Below, piece after piece: positions 1 to 9,000 of a stretch of DNA of 28,602 nucleotides (positions are counted from its first letter, which is position 1; each line of letters opens with the position of its first letter). A program made the position numbers and the translations under genes. Source of the stretch: a virus; the IMG/VR virus record IMGVR_UViG_3300034068_000154, positions 1 to 28,602 of that record; one strand, written 5' to 3'. The notes under the pieces were generated by a model. That model ran no database searches. It saw only the letters and a list, made by a program, of their open reading frames with translations, and had not been told where the DNA came from.

Positions 1-947
1 GGCGGTTCAAGCAGTTCTACCGCTGGCTGCAGGTGCAGCCCGACCTGAACCTGTGGCTGATGACTGGTACCCCCACCCCCAACGAGCCGACGGACGCATG
101 GGCACTGGCCAAGCTGGTCAACAGCCCGCACATGTCCAAGAGCTACACAGGTTTCAGGGAGCAGGTCATGACCAAGATCGGCCAGTGGAAGTTTGTGCCC
201 CGCCCGGACAGCGTGGACATTGTGAAGCACGTGCTCCAGCCATCCATCCGCTTCACCCGGGAGGACTGTCTGGACCTGCCTGACACCATCATCCAGACCC
301 GCAAAGTGGAGATGACCGCGGAGCAGACCAAGCACTACAAGCAGATGGTCAAGCAGCTTGTCACCGAGGTGGCGGGCGGGACGATCACGGCGGTCAACGA
401 GGCGGTCAAGGCGCAGAAGCTCATTCAGATCGCACTGGGCGTGGCCTACGGCGAGCACGGGGAGAGGCTGGAGCTGGACTGCGCGCCACGCATCAACGCG
501 GTCAAGGAGGTCATCGAGGAGGCGGGGGAGAAGGTCATCCTGTTCGTCCCGCTGACCGGCACGCTGCGCATGCTGGAGCGCGAGCTGTCCAAGCATTGGA
601 CCGTGGCTGTCGTCAACGGTGAGGTGTCATCGGCCAAGCGCAACGACATCTTCCACAACTTTCAGAACGCGCGTGACCCGCGCATACTTATCGCACATCC
701 CGCAACAATGGCGCATGGATTGACCTTGACAGCAGCGTCAACTGTTGTATGGTACGGACCTATAACCAGTAACGAACAGTATGTTCAAGCGAATGGCCGC
801 GTCGAACGCATCGGTAAGAGACATGTGTCGAACGTAGTTCATATAGAAGCAACCGAGGTAGAGCACCGCATCTATGAGCGACTGCAGAACAAGCAGAAGC
901 TACAGGGTGTGCTGCTGGACCTGATAGCCCAGATGGGAAAGGACTGA
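1..947 (+). CDS. SNF2-type DEAD/DEAH helicase, C-terminal part (5' end off the window)
   Basis: This is the C-terminal part of a superfamily-2 helicase/translocase of the SNF2 type, an ATP-driven motor acting on double-stranded DNA, commonly encoded in phage replication blocks. The frame is open to the left edge (first full codon at base 3), so the GTG at 33 is internal and the Walker A/DEAH half lies outside. Visible are the motif III-like LMTGTPTPN near the start, a RecA-like second lobe, the motif V region AHPATMAHGLTLTAAS and motif VI-like QANGRVERIGKR, in place of the usual QAxxRxxRxGQ. It ends one base before the next ATG. A stretch at about 681-880, which covers motifs V and VI, uses many A/T-ending codons (ATA, CTT, GTA, CAA) unlike the CTG/GTC/AAG-rich sequence before it. 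Family assignment is firm; the role (fork remodelling or recombination) is inferred. Confidence 0.88.
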   Translation, partial: RFKQFYRWLQVQPDLNLWLMTGTPTPNEPTDAWALAKLVNSPHMSKSYTGFREQVMTKIGQWKFVPRPDSVDIVKHVLQPSIRFTREDCLDLPDTIIQTRKVEMTAEQTKHYKQMVKQLVTEVAGGTITAVNEAVKAQKLIQIALGVAYGEHGERLELDCAPRINAVKEVIEEAGEKVILFVPLTGTLRMLERELSKHWTVAVVNGEVSSAKRNDIFHNFQNARDPRILIAHPATMAHGLTLTAASTVVWYGPITSNEQYVQANGRVERIGKRHVSNVVHIEATEVEHRIYERLQNKQKLQGVLLDLIAQMGKD

Positions 948-948
948 C

Positions 949-1176
949 ATGTCGTTTGAGATCGAGAAGGATGTACCGCTGCCGCAGAAGAACGTGCGGT
1001 GGAAGTACCCGTTTGACCAGTTGGAGAAGGGCGACAGCTTCTTCGTCGCCAACAAGGACACCACACAGATGTCCGCACTGTGCAAGCGGGCGAACACGCG
1101 CTACGGCGGCCGGTTCGTGACGTCCAAGGCGGAGAAGGGCGACCAGACTGGCGTCCGGGTATGGAGGCTGGAATGA
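949..1176 (+). CDS. Small conserved phage protein (75 aa), unknown function
   Basis: This 75-residue soluble protein has the pattern VPLP...KYPFDQLEKGDSFFV followed by an Arg/Lys-rich middle and the ending RVWRLE. Short proteins of this shape, a YPF..L..GDSF core and an R-W-R end, recur in replication regions of unrelated phages; from memory they have only a DUF-type description. The Shine-Dalgarno-like GGGAAAGGA sits in the last codons of the helicase gene. The stop overlaps the next start as ATGA, so translation is probably coupled. No catalytic motif, metal site or membrane segment is visible. Position suggests a replication accessory, but that is inference. Confidence 0.75.
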   Translation: MSFEIEKDVPLPQKNVRWKYPFDQLEKGDSFFVANKDTTQMSALCKRANTRYGGRFVTSKAEKGDQTGVRVWRLE

Positions 1177-1574
1177 GCTTCACGGTCGAGCAGGTGGTGG
1201 AGACTTACCTCAAACTTCGGAGGAAGAAGGAGGCTGTAGAGAACGAGACCAAGGACAGGGTCGCGGACATCAAGGCCAAGATGACCATGCTGGAGTCGTG
1301 GCTGATGCAGAAGGCTGGCGAGGATGGCGTGACATCCTTCAAGACCACCGCCGGCACTGCGTTCGTGACCACCACGGACTTCGCCAACGTCGCTGACTGG
1401 GATGCTGTGCTCGCGTTCATCAAGGAGAACGACGCGTTCGACATGCTGGAGAAGCGTGTGTCCAAGACCGCGGTCCGGGCACACATGGATGAGACTGGTG
1501 ACGTCCCGCCGGGCATCACCTACGGCAGCAAGATCGGGATTAACGTCCGCAAGGCGTCAGGAGATGGCGAATGA
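1173..1574 (+). CDS. Conserved phage protein with helical N-terminus (133 aa), unknown
   Basis: I chose the ATG at 1173 because it overlaps the previous stop (ATGA) and the 31 residues upstream are only an out-of-frame shadow of the preceding gene. The protein opens with a charged helix (about residues 5-50; LKLRRKKEAVENETKDRV, then the MLESWLMQKAGEDG turn), followed by a beta-rich part (TSFKTTAGTAFVTTT), a short helical stretch and the end VPPGITYGSKIGINVRKA. A coiled helix followed by a small domain, together with the position, is reminiscent of Gp157/Gam-like phage proteins, but I see no decisive motif. It lies between two overlapping partners (ATGA at both ends), so it belongs to the replication operon. 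Function unknown. Confidence 0.75.
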   Translation: MSFTVEQVVETYLKLRRKKEAVENETKDRVADIKAKMTMLESWLMQKAGEDGVTSFKTTAGTAFVTTTDFANVADWDAVLAFIKENDAFDMLEKRVSKTAVRAHMDETGDVPPGITYGSKIGINVRKASGDGE

Positions 1575-1849
1575 ACTGGCTGCGCAAGATCGTACGGCGC
1601 TGGCTGGATGCTGTGCCCGCCGCGAATGGCGAGGCTGCCATCAGCCGGGGCAACCTGCTGGATCAGATGTCCGATTACAGTAATCCAACTGCAGTCAGCG
1701 TAGTACCAGTGCGTAATGGCTTCCTGATCTGTCGTCGTACCTACAACCCAAATGGCCCGGACAAGGTGGACGCAGTCTATGCTGCTACCATCGAAGACCT
1801 CGGGCCCCTGATCGTCGCCGAGTTGGCGACGGTTCGTCTCACCAAGTAA
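1571..1849 (+). CDS. Hypothetical protein (92 aa)
   Basis: Its start overlaps the preceding stop as ATGA at 1571-1574. The N-terminus is a short amphipathic, basic helix (MNWLRKIVRRWLDAV), with a beta-rich remainder (VSVVPVRNGFLICRRTYNP) and the ending LATVRLTK. I do not recognise a family. The middle (about 1670-1790) has more A/T at third positions than its neighbours. There is no signal peptide or clear membrane span. Gene context alone places it in the replication operon. Confidence 0.65.
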   Translation: MNWLRKIVRRWLDAVPAANGEAAISRGNLLDQMSDYSNPTAVSVVPVRNGFLICRRTYNPNGPDKVDAVYAATIEDLGPLIVAELATVRLTK

Positions 1850-1866
1850 CGCTCAGAGAGGAAACC

Positions 1867-2874
1867 ATGAGCAACATCGTACCAACCAATATCCAAATCC
1901 CGGCCCACCTTGCACGTCTGGTAGGTCAACCCTCTGCTCTGTCGGCTGCTCTGGCCGGCGGGCTGGGAGGCGGCGCGGAGTACCCGCGCATCTCCATCAA
2001 GGGCTCACGCTTCCGCATCGTCGAAGGCGGGACGGAGACCGTGCTCGAAGACACCAAGCTGTCGGTCGTCGTCGTGGGTGCCAACCCCCGTCTATCAAAG
2101 ACGTACTACGCAAAGCAGTGGACTCCCGATGCTGAGCCCGCTTCGCCCGACTGCTACTCCTTGGATGGCGTGCGACCTGCGGCCGACAGCACCGGCCCCC
2201 AGAACGACACCTGCGCCGGCTGCCCCATGAACGCTTGGGGTTCCAAGATCACGCCGATGGGCCAGCAGATCAAAGCCTGCGCTGACCAGAAGCGTCTGGC
2301 TGTCGTCGCCTCGAACGACCCGACCGGGCCGGTGTACCTGCTGCAGATCACCCCTGCTGCGCTCAAGGGTCTGGCATCCTACCAGAAGGAGTTGTCGGTC
2401 CGTGGCATCCCGGTTGAGGCGGTCAAGACTGTCGTGACCTTTGACACTGATGCCAGCTTCCCCAAGCTTGCGTTCAAGTTCGGCGGCTTCCTTGAGGCGG
2501 ACGAGTACGCAGCAGTGGAAGAACTGTTCGGGTCGGACAAGGTGATGGAGATCACGGGCGAGAAGGTGGCAGCTGCTGCCGAGGAGGAAGCCCCGGCACC
2601 CAAGGCGAAGGCAGCCCCGAAGGCCGCCGCCAAGGTCGCGCCCCCACCAGAGCCGGAGCCGGAGCCGGAAGAAGCGCCTGCACCCAAGCGTGGGTTCGGT
2701 GCCAAGGCAGCACCGGCTGCAGCAGAGAAGGCAGAAGCCCCGGCACCCAAGCCGAAGGCAGCCGCCAAGCCCGCCGCCAAGCCCGCTGCAGCAGCACCCA
2801 AGGTGGAGAAGGGGGCAGCATCTCTGGCGGACGAGATCGCGTCCTTGATGGAGGATATGGATGCCGACGACTGA
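1867..2874 (+). CDS. Four-Cys phage replication protein with acidic tail; candidate ssDNA-binding protein
   Basis: A clear Shine-Dalgarno (AGAGAGGAAA) precedes the ATG. Residues 1-230 form a globular domain with YPRISIKGSRFRIVEGG near the start and a likely zinc site made of C96, C116, C119 and C138 (C-x19-C-x2-C-x18-C), around the block DTCAGCPMNAWGS. Residues about 232-318 are low-complexity Ala/Lys/Pro/Glu (APKAKAAPK-like repeats). The last 17 residues are acidic and end DEIASLMEDMDADD. A globular nucleic-acid domain, a flexible linker and an acidic tip is the layout of bacterial SSB and of T7 gp2.5, whose tips recruit replication partners. The position between helicase and primase agrees. 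The SSB role is inference; I see no recognisable OB-fold signature. The stop overlaps the next gene by 14 bases. Confidence 0.78.
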   Translation: MSNIVPTNIQIPAHLARLVGQPSALSAALAGGLGGGAEYPRISIKGSRFRIVEGGTETVLEDTKLSVVVVGANPRLSKTYYAKQWTPDAEPASPDCYSLDGVRPAADSTGPQNDTCAGCPMNAWGSKITPMGQQIKACADQKRLAVVASNDPTGPVYLLQITPAALKGLASYQKELSVRGIPVEAVKTVVTFDTDASFPKLAFKFGGFLEADEYAAVEELFGSDKVMEITGEKVAAAAEEEAPAPKAKAAPKAAAKVAPPPEPEPEPEEAPAPKRGFGAKAAPAAAEKAEAPAPKPKAAAKPAAKPAAAAPKVEKGAASLADEIASLMEDMDADD

Positions 2875-3151
2875 GCCCAAGGGAGTTACGTTCGAGAAGA
2901 TCGACGCGCTCCGTAGGCACATGCTCCTCACGCATACTCAGATGGCAAGGTTACTCGGGGTATCCCGGGTAACCTACTACAACTGGAAAAGTGTGGGGCA
3001 TCCAGCTGAGCGGACCGTCACCAAGACGCGGGCTATTCTGAAGGACCTACTGCGTGTTATGGTGGAACACGCGTGGCCGACGCCCGCCGTCGTGGCAATG
3101 GGTCAGGACGATCGGCTCATTGAGCTACAAAAACTGATCCGGGTAGTGTAG
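2861..3151 (+). CDS. Helix-turn-helix protein (96 aa)
   Basis: Small DNA-binding protein of the XRE/Cro-like HTH type. Residues about 20-50 (LLTHTQMARLLGVSRVTYYNW) read as helix-turn-recognition helix, followed by a basic segment and the long helix TKTRAILKDLLRVMVEH. The start lies inside the 3' end of the previous gene, with GGAGG at 2850-2854 six bases upstream of the ATG. It could control early-to-late switching, or could be a replication-associated DNA-binding factor. No operator pair is visible nearby. It is followed by a stem-loop and then the primase gene. Confidence 0.8.
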   Translation: MPTTEPKGVTFEKIDALRRHMLLTHTQMARLLGVSRVTYYNWKSVGHPAERTVTKTRAILKDLLRVMVEHAWPTPAVVAMGQDDRLIELQKLIRVV

Positions 3152-3153
3152 GG

Positions 3154-3173
3154 ATGGGGGCTCGGGCCCCCAT
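3154..3173 (+). terminator. GC-rich stem-loop after the HTH gene
   Basis: A perfect 8-bp stem, ATGGGGGC/GCCCCCAT, with the 4-base loop TCGG lies three bases after the HTH stop in the 43-base gap before the primase. No T-run follows, so it is a weak or attenuating terminator, or an RNA-processing or stability element, rather than a classic intrinsic terminator. Confidence 0.5.
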
Positions 3174-3194
3174 TCAACCGAGCAGGGTAGGGAA

Positions 3195-6062
3195 ATGGAC
3201 ACAACAGAGTTCTTCGGCCGGGTCCTTCCGGACACCGGTTACTATGTCGCCACGGTCATAAATCCAGACAGACGCGCACAGAAATCGTATGAAACCATAG
3301 ACGCGCTGGCCAACGCCGTCATCCGGATCGACATCGCAGGTGGGAACGTCTACTACGCAATGTCCTCGTTCGTCGAAGCGGGCAACCGCAAACAGGCCAA
3401 CGTCGAGCTGACCAAGTCTCTATTCATCGACATCGACTGCGGCGAGGACAAGCCCTTCGCTGACCAGCGCGAGGGTGCCAAGGCCCTCAAGGTTTTCCTC
3501 AAGGCCAGTGGCCTGCCTCCCCCCATGATCGTCAATTCAGGCCGTGGTCTGCACGTGTACTGGCCACTGACCGAGGCGCTTGCGCCTACAGACTGGCAGC
3601 CTCTGGCTGATGCGCTCAAGGAGTGCGCCAAGCACCACGACTTCCAGATCGACGCGGCTGTCACAGCGGACAGCGCCCGGGTCCTGCGCCCCGTGGGCAC
3701 TCACAACCCGAAGAATGGGGCCGAGGTAGCGCTCATCAAGGACGCGCCAGACAACACTCCCGGCAGCATGCGGTCGGCTCTGGCCCAGTTCATGCACAAG
3801 GTCCCCGTCAAGCGGGGGCTCACTGCGCAGGCCAAGCCCGTGTCCAGCATCACGGCATCGCTTGGGTCCGGCACGGAGTACGAGCCTGCTGTTGCAGGGA
3901 ACATAATTGGTGGATGCGCTCAGGTCCGGTGGGCAGCGAACAACCAGACAGATGTGGAGGAGCCGTTCTGGTACGCGCTGCTCGGGATCGCCGCATTCTG
4001 TGACGACCCGGAGGGTACTGCCATTGCGTGGTCAGACCAGCACCCGGGCTACGACTACCCCAAGACTGTCCTGAAGATCGAGCAGTGGCGTGGCCGGGCG
4101 ACAGGCCCAACCACCTGTGCCAAGTTCAAGGACCTGCGCGAGAGCGGCTGCAAGAAGTGCCCCTACGCTGGCAAGATCACCACGCCCTGTCAGATCGGCC
4201 GCAAGATGGCCGAGGCTGAGGGCCCCGCCGCAGACGTCATCGACGTCGTCGCCAATGAAGTCCCACTGCCGCAAGGGTTCAAGCGCACCAAGGCCGGCGG
4301 CCTTGCCCAGACCATCGACGACACCGACATCGAGGTCGTGCCCTTCGACCTGTACCCTGTGAGCTACGGCAAGGACGAGGCTCTGGGCTACGAGGTAGTT
4401 CGGTTCCACTGGAAGCGGCCGCACAAGGGGTGGCAGGAGATCAAGTTCCGCCAAGCCTACCTCGCCGACGGGAACCGGGAGTTCCCTACTGCCATCGCTG
4501 ACCAAGGGATCGTGCTCCCGTTCAAAGGTCTGACCGAAAGGTTTCAGTACATGCTGCGTGCATACATGGATGAGCTCCGCAAACTCCGGACTACCACCAA
4601 CCTCTACACCTCGCTCGGGTGGAAGGAGGAGGACACGCTGTTCGTCATAGGCGACAAGCAGGTCAGGAAGGACGAAGCCGGGCAAGTCGTGGTGGAGGAT
4701 GTGGTCCTCTCCTCGGCAGTCCAGCGGGTCAGCACAGGGATGTATGGCACCAAGGGCACCCACGAGAAGTGGCTCAAGGTCACCAAGCTGATGGAGCTGG
4801 CCGGGCTCAACGCCCACATCTTCGCCATGGGTGTGTCCATGTCGGGCCCCCTCTACAACTTCACCGGGCTCAAGGGCGGCGTGCTCTCGCTCTACGGCCC
4901 GACGGGCAGCGGCAAGTCACTGGCCCAGTTGGCGATGCAGTCAGTGTGGGGCAACCCTGTCGAGCTGCACTTCCAGTCCAAGTACACACAGAACGCCCTG
5001 TTCACCCGACTGTCGTTCTACAATAACCTCCCCATGACCATCGACGAGACGACCATGATGCCCGACAAGGAGGTCGGCGACTTCATCTACGGCGTGACGC
5101 AGGGCCGGGACAAGAGTCGCCTCAACGCCCGCGTCGAGGAGCGTGATCCGCGCACATGGGCAGCACCTGTGACCCTCTCCACCAACCGCCCCATGAGCGG
5201 CAAACTGCTGTCGGCGACCTTCGAGACTGACGCCCAGATGGCGCGGATGTTGGAGCTGTCGCTGGAGAGCGCGGACATCTTTACCAAGAGCACCGATGTG
5301 GGGCGCAAGTTCTACGATACGGTGACCCGCAACTATGGCCACGTCGGCCTGCTGATCCTGCAGTGGCTGGTGGAGCTGGGCGCGGCCGCGATTGAGAAGC
5401 TGATCGCCGACCACATGGTTGCCTTCGAGAAGAAGTACAAGGTCAGGTTCAGCGGGGAGGAGCGGTACTGGGAGGTCATGGTCGTGCTGGCTGATCTGAT
5501 GAACAAGGTCGCCACAGAGCGTGGGTGGGTCACCTACGACTACGTCCCCGCCACAAACTACGCACTGGAGCAGGCCGGCATGACCCGCCGCAGCATCAGC
5601 GCATCCAAGATCGACGAGTTCGACCTCCTCGGTGAGTACCTCAACGAGATGCGGGCAGCGACCGTCATCGTGTCACACGTGGATGGCAGTGACCTGCCCA
5701 TCTATGACGCACTCAGGCTGCCACGAGCAGAGGTGCGCGTGCGCTTCGACCTCTACCGCAAGACCCTCAACGCCAAGAACGACCGTGGCATCCTGCTGCT
5801 CGACAGGGCGCACCTGCGCAAGTGGATGGCGAGCCGGGGCGGCGACTGGAAGAAGTTCGGCGACACCCTTGTGACGGACAACATCGACGCAACGCCGGCA
5901 TCCAAGAAGGCCATCCTCGGCCGTGGTATTCCAGAGCTCAGGTTACCGCAGACCTATGTGCTGGGGATTAACATCGCCCACGACCGACTCCGCACCCTCT
6001 TGGAGAACGAGGATGCTCGGCCGGAGGCGATGACGCTGGGCCAGCTGCGGACAGTGCCCTAG
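3195..6062 (+). CDS. Primase-helicase: PrimPol-like domain plus phage/DUF927-type ATPase
   Basis: A 955-residue replication enzyme. The N-terminal 180 residues resemble archaeo-eukaryotic/PrimPol-type primases: acidic pair D79/D81 in LFIDIDCG, SGRGLHVYW at 115-123, and DSARVLRPVGTHNPK at 159-173. Four cysteines, C308, C319, C322 and C332, form a likely zinc or Fe-S module. The C-terminal half is a P-loop ATPase of the DUF927-like kind: Walker A GPTGSGKS (K574), Walker B MTIDET (D617, E618) and sensor-like STNRPM (N664). It should prime and unwind DNA at the phage fork. A good ribosome site (GGTAGGG) precedes the ATG. The tail after residue 750 looks helical, with possible winged-helix DNA binding. 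The stop shares CTAG with the convergent late gene. Domain assignment is strong; the primase activity is inferred from motifs. Confidence 0.88.
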   Translation: MDTTEFFGRVLPDTGYYVATVINPDRRAQKSYETIDALANAVIRIDIAGGNVYYAMSSFVEAGNRKQANVELTKSLFIDIDCGEDKPFADQREGAKALKVFLKASGLPPPMIVNSGRGLHVYWPLTEALAPTDWQPLADALKECAKHHDFQIDAAVTADSARVLRPVGTHNPKNGAEVALIKDAPDNTPGSMRSALAQFMHKVPVKRGLTAQAKPVSSITASLGSGTEYEPAVAGNIIGGCAQVRWAANNQTDVEEPFWYALLGIAAFCDDPEGTAIAWSDQHPGYDYPKTVLKIEQWRGRATGPTTCAKFKDLRESGCKKCPYAGKITTPCQIGRKMAEAEGPAADVIDVVANEVPLPQGFKRTKAGGLAQTIDDTDIEVVPFDLYPVSYGKDEALGYEVVRFHWKRPHKGWQEIKFRQAYLADGNREFPTAIADQGIVLPFKGLTERFQYMLRAYMDELRKLRTTTNLYTSLGWKEEDTLFVIGDKQVRKDEAGQVVVEDVVLSSAVQRVSTGMYGTKGTHEKWLKVTKLMELAGLNAHIFAMGVSMSGPLYNFTGLKGGVLSLYGPTGSGKSLAQLAMQSVWGNPVELHFQSKYTQNALFTRLSFYNNLPMTIDETTMMPDKEVGDFIYGVTQGRDKSRLNARVEERDPRTWAAPVTLSTNRPMSGKLLSATFETDAQMARMLELSLESADIFTKSTDVGRKFYDTVTRNYGHVGLLILQWLVELGAAAIEKLIADHMVAFEKKYKVRFSGEERYWEVMVVLADLMNKVATERGWVTYDYVPATNYALEQAGMTRRSISASKIDEFDLLGEYLNEMRAATVIVSHVDGSDLPIYDALRLPRAEVRVRFDLYRKTLNAKNDRGILLLDRAHLRKWMASRGGDWKKFGDTLVTDNIDATPASKKAILGRGIPELRLPQTYVLGINIAHDRLRTLLENEDARPEAMTLGQLRTVP

Positions 6063-9000
6063 TCGTAGGATGCCAGTTGGTCGATGAGCTCGATTGCATC
6101 TTGGTTGGCCTTACCAGCGGACTGCATGAACCTCTGCTTGGCGGGCATCAGTGCCTGCTTCTTGAGGCGCTGGTAGTTCTTTTCGAAGTCTCTGATCTCC
6201 AACAGGGTGCCCTTCTCGACCGCGTTCCACTCTTTGACGGAGCGCCGGATGGACGCAGCCGTGACCCGGTCGCCGCGCATCTCGGCCTTGAGCAGCTGCG
6301 TCCTGAACTTGGCCACCACTTGTTTCTGGTAGTTCGTCTCGCGCTTGGCCAGACGGATCACCTCGTACTGCGCCGCCACAGAGCCGGGCGTGAAGCCAAG
6401 AATCCGGATCGCCAGCATGGTGGTGGTGAGGTCGTCCTCGATGACATAGCCCCGCTTGTCGATGACTGCTCCGGTCGAGGCGTAGGCCATCGTGTCACCG
6501 AGAGCGCGAAGCAGCGTGACAGGCCCCTCCCGCATGGCGTCCACCACCGTGGCTGTCTCGGAGAAGGGAGCGGCAACCAACTGAGAGCTACCCTTGAGCG
6601 TCCCTTCGAGGAACCCCCACGCGGGGCCGACCACTTCCTTGAAGGTCTGGAAGGGGTCTTGCCCCGGCAGCAGCGCTGCGGTCCCGGGGGCAAAATCACC
6701 CATGGAGAAGCGGCCTGCCACATCTGCGCCGATGACCTTGGTCAGCGCACCGTTCAGGATGTACGGTGACATCCCCGGCATGACCTCGTCGATCAGCCGT
6801 GCCGCCTCAAGACGGACGCTACCGGTGGTCATACCCAACCGTTGCATGAGCGTGTCGAGCACGTCCTCAAGGTCCTCTGCGAAGGGGAGACCCGCCAGAC
6901 CAGACAGGGCCAGCAGCGGGATCAGGAACGCCGCCTTGCCGTGCGCGTCGAGGCGGTTGAACGTCTGGATCGAGGTCGTCTGCCACACCCGGTACATGTA
7001 GAGGAACGACTGGAAGCCTGAGCGCCATGCGGCTGGGCGGTTGACCACGCCGTACTCGCCTAGCGTGACGCGCACCCCGTCTGTGGCAAAGGTGGACGCC
7101 TTGGCGTATATAGTCCGGCGCTGGGCGTCGGTCAGGTTCTCAATCTTCAACCCCTTTGCATCCAGCTGGCGCGTCACCTGCACACGGAATGCAGCCAATG
7201 CCGCAGCGCGACGGGTCGCCTGCTCAGACGAGATGTAGAAGAACATCCACTTGTCCAGCGCCTGCCGGACGGCAGGGTTCGTGGTGTAGTTGCGCGAGTG
7301 GCCCAGCAGGCTGTTAGCCTGTGCCGGGGTCAGCACACCGTTGCGGGTCTCGTTGGCGATGAACTCAGCCTCGAATTTGGTGACGCCCGGGTGCTCGCGC
7401 AGTCCGGTGGCGACTTGGTCCCAGTACCCTGCTGTGTGCATCTCCACTGCTTGTTTGGAGAACGACATCCCGCCGCTGCTGCCGACGTCAGACATGGCTT
7501 GAATATACTGCATGTAGGCATTCTTGAACCCGGCGCCGCCGCCGAACCCATTCTTCGCGTTGTACGACATGAGCCACGGGAGGAAGTTGGTGAAGGGGCC
7601 GACGTTGTTCATGATTGGCTGAGCCAGCGTACCGCCTAGCTGGACCGAACTGATCCAGCGGCGGAACCACGATGCGACTGGGCCCGACCCCCAGTCGGAC
7701 TCGTTGACATCCTTGTTGCCGTTCACGAATGCCATCAGGTCCTGCGCTTCTGACAGGTACTTGTTCCCGAGGTTGACCTCGACACCGTTCTTGGTTGTGA
7801 TCGTGTGCTTCATCTTGGCGGCGTAGTCGGTGTACTCCGCCTTAGCGAGGAACCGTGCAGCCTCGTTCGCATTCGGGTCCGCTTCCGCCGCATCATACGC
7901 TTTCTTGAGGGCGTCTAGCTTCTGCTTGTCGCCGAACCACAGCTTCTGGCTCTCCGAAAGCTTGATGTTCATCAGCCGGTCAATGAGCGGGCGCATCTGG
8001 ATTTTCGAGATCAGCGAGGCGCGACCGTCAACGTGTTGCGCGATGGCTTCCAGTGCAGTGACGCCGCCCTCGACTTGGTAGCCGGGGTTACCGGTCTGCT
8101 CCAGCCGCTTACGGGCCTTGGCATCCTGCGCCGACATGTCGATGACGATCTGCTCCAGCTTGGTCGGTGTGACGTTCAGCCCGTACTGGCGCAGCCCGCG
8201 CAAGAACTCGTTAATGTTCAGGTTCAGCGGGGTGGTCACACCCGTGACAGCAGCGCTTGCCTCGGCGCGAATGATGACACGCCGCTCCTTGAAGTCTATC
8301 TCACCCTTGCCCCGCACCTTCATCTTGTAGGTACGCACTGGTTTGCCGTCGACCGTGGCGATCTCCACGTCCGTCGCACCCTCGGGGATGTTCTCCGTGT
8401 CGGCGAACTGCCCATTCATCTGGTTGGCGAGCGTAGTCACTTCCTCCACCGACCCGGCGGTGCGGTAGACAGCCAAGCCCTTGTGTTCAGTATCCATTTG
8501 CACGAACGCGCCAGTCTCGGCGTCGAAGGCATTGACCCTGATTTGGAAGCCCTGCTGCTTGCGGACGATGGGAGTGTACCCCTGTACCAGCATCTTGCGG
8601 GCGCTCGTCTCCGCGCTTGTGAAGGACATCTCTGCAGCAGCAAACTCAGCGACTGCGTTTTGCGCAGCAAACTCATTCTCCGTGGTCCGGGTAATGCGCT
8701 GGCGGAAATCCACCAGCTGCCCGATGAAGTCGTCTACCCGCTTGCCCGTAAAGAACTTGCGGACGGCGGCCTCTTTCTTGGTGTCGAAGCCCTTGGCGAG
8801 GATGACTTCGTTCACGGCCTTGCTAAACCGTTCTGCCTCGCCCCGGCCGGTCTCTGTGGCGATGAGGTTGTCCTCCACCGTGACAGCACCGCCTGCGTAC
8901 AGGGCGTAGTAGAGTTCGGTCCAAGTGCGGAACATCGCCCTCTCTTGGGGGAGCAGCTCCTTCTCCTTGCCCGGGCCGGGGTCAGCCAGCATGTCCAGCA

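Noticed and set aside
33-947. GTG at 33 as a true start of the helicase
   Set aside because: Codons before it (RFKQFYRWLQ) continue the helicase pattern and the frame is open to the edge, so the gene is simply truncated by the window.
2095-2931. 278-codon - strand frame over the four-Cys protein
   Set aside because: Antisense of the Ala/Lys/Pro-rich repeats gives Leu/Gly/Arg-rich nonsense; there is no supporting start context.
4032-4817. 261-codon frame on the - strand within the primase-helicase gene
   Set aside because: Shadow of the primase frame; Leu/Gly/Val-rich nonspecific sequence without a ribosome site.
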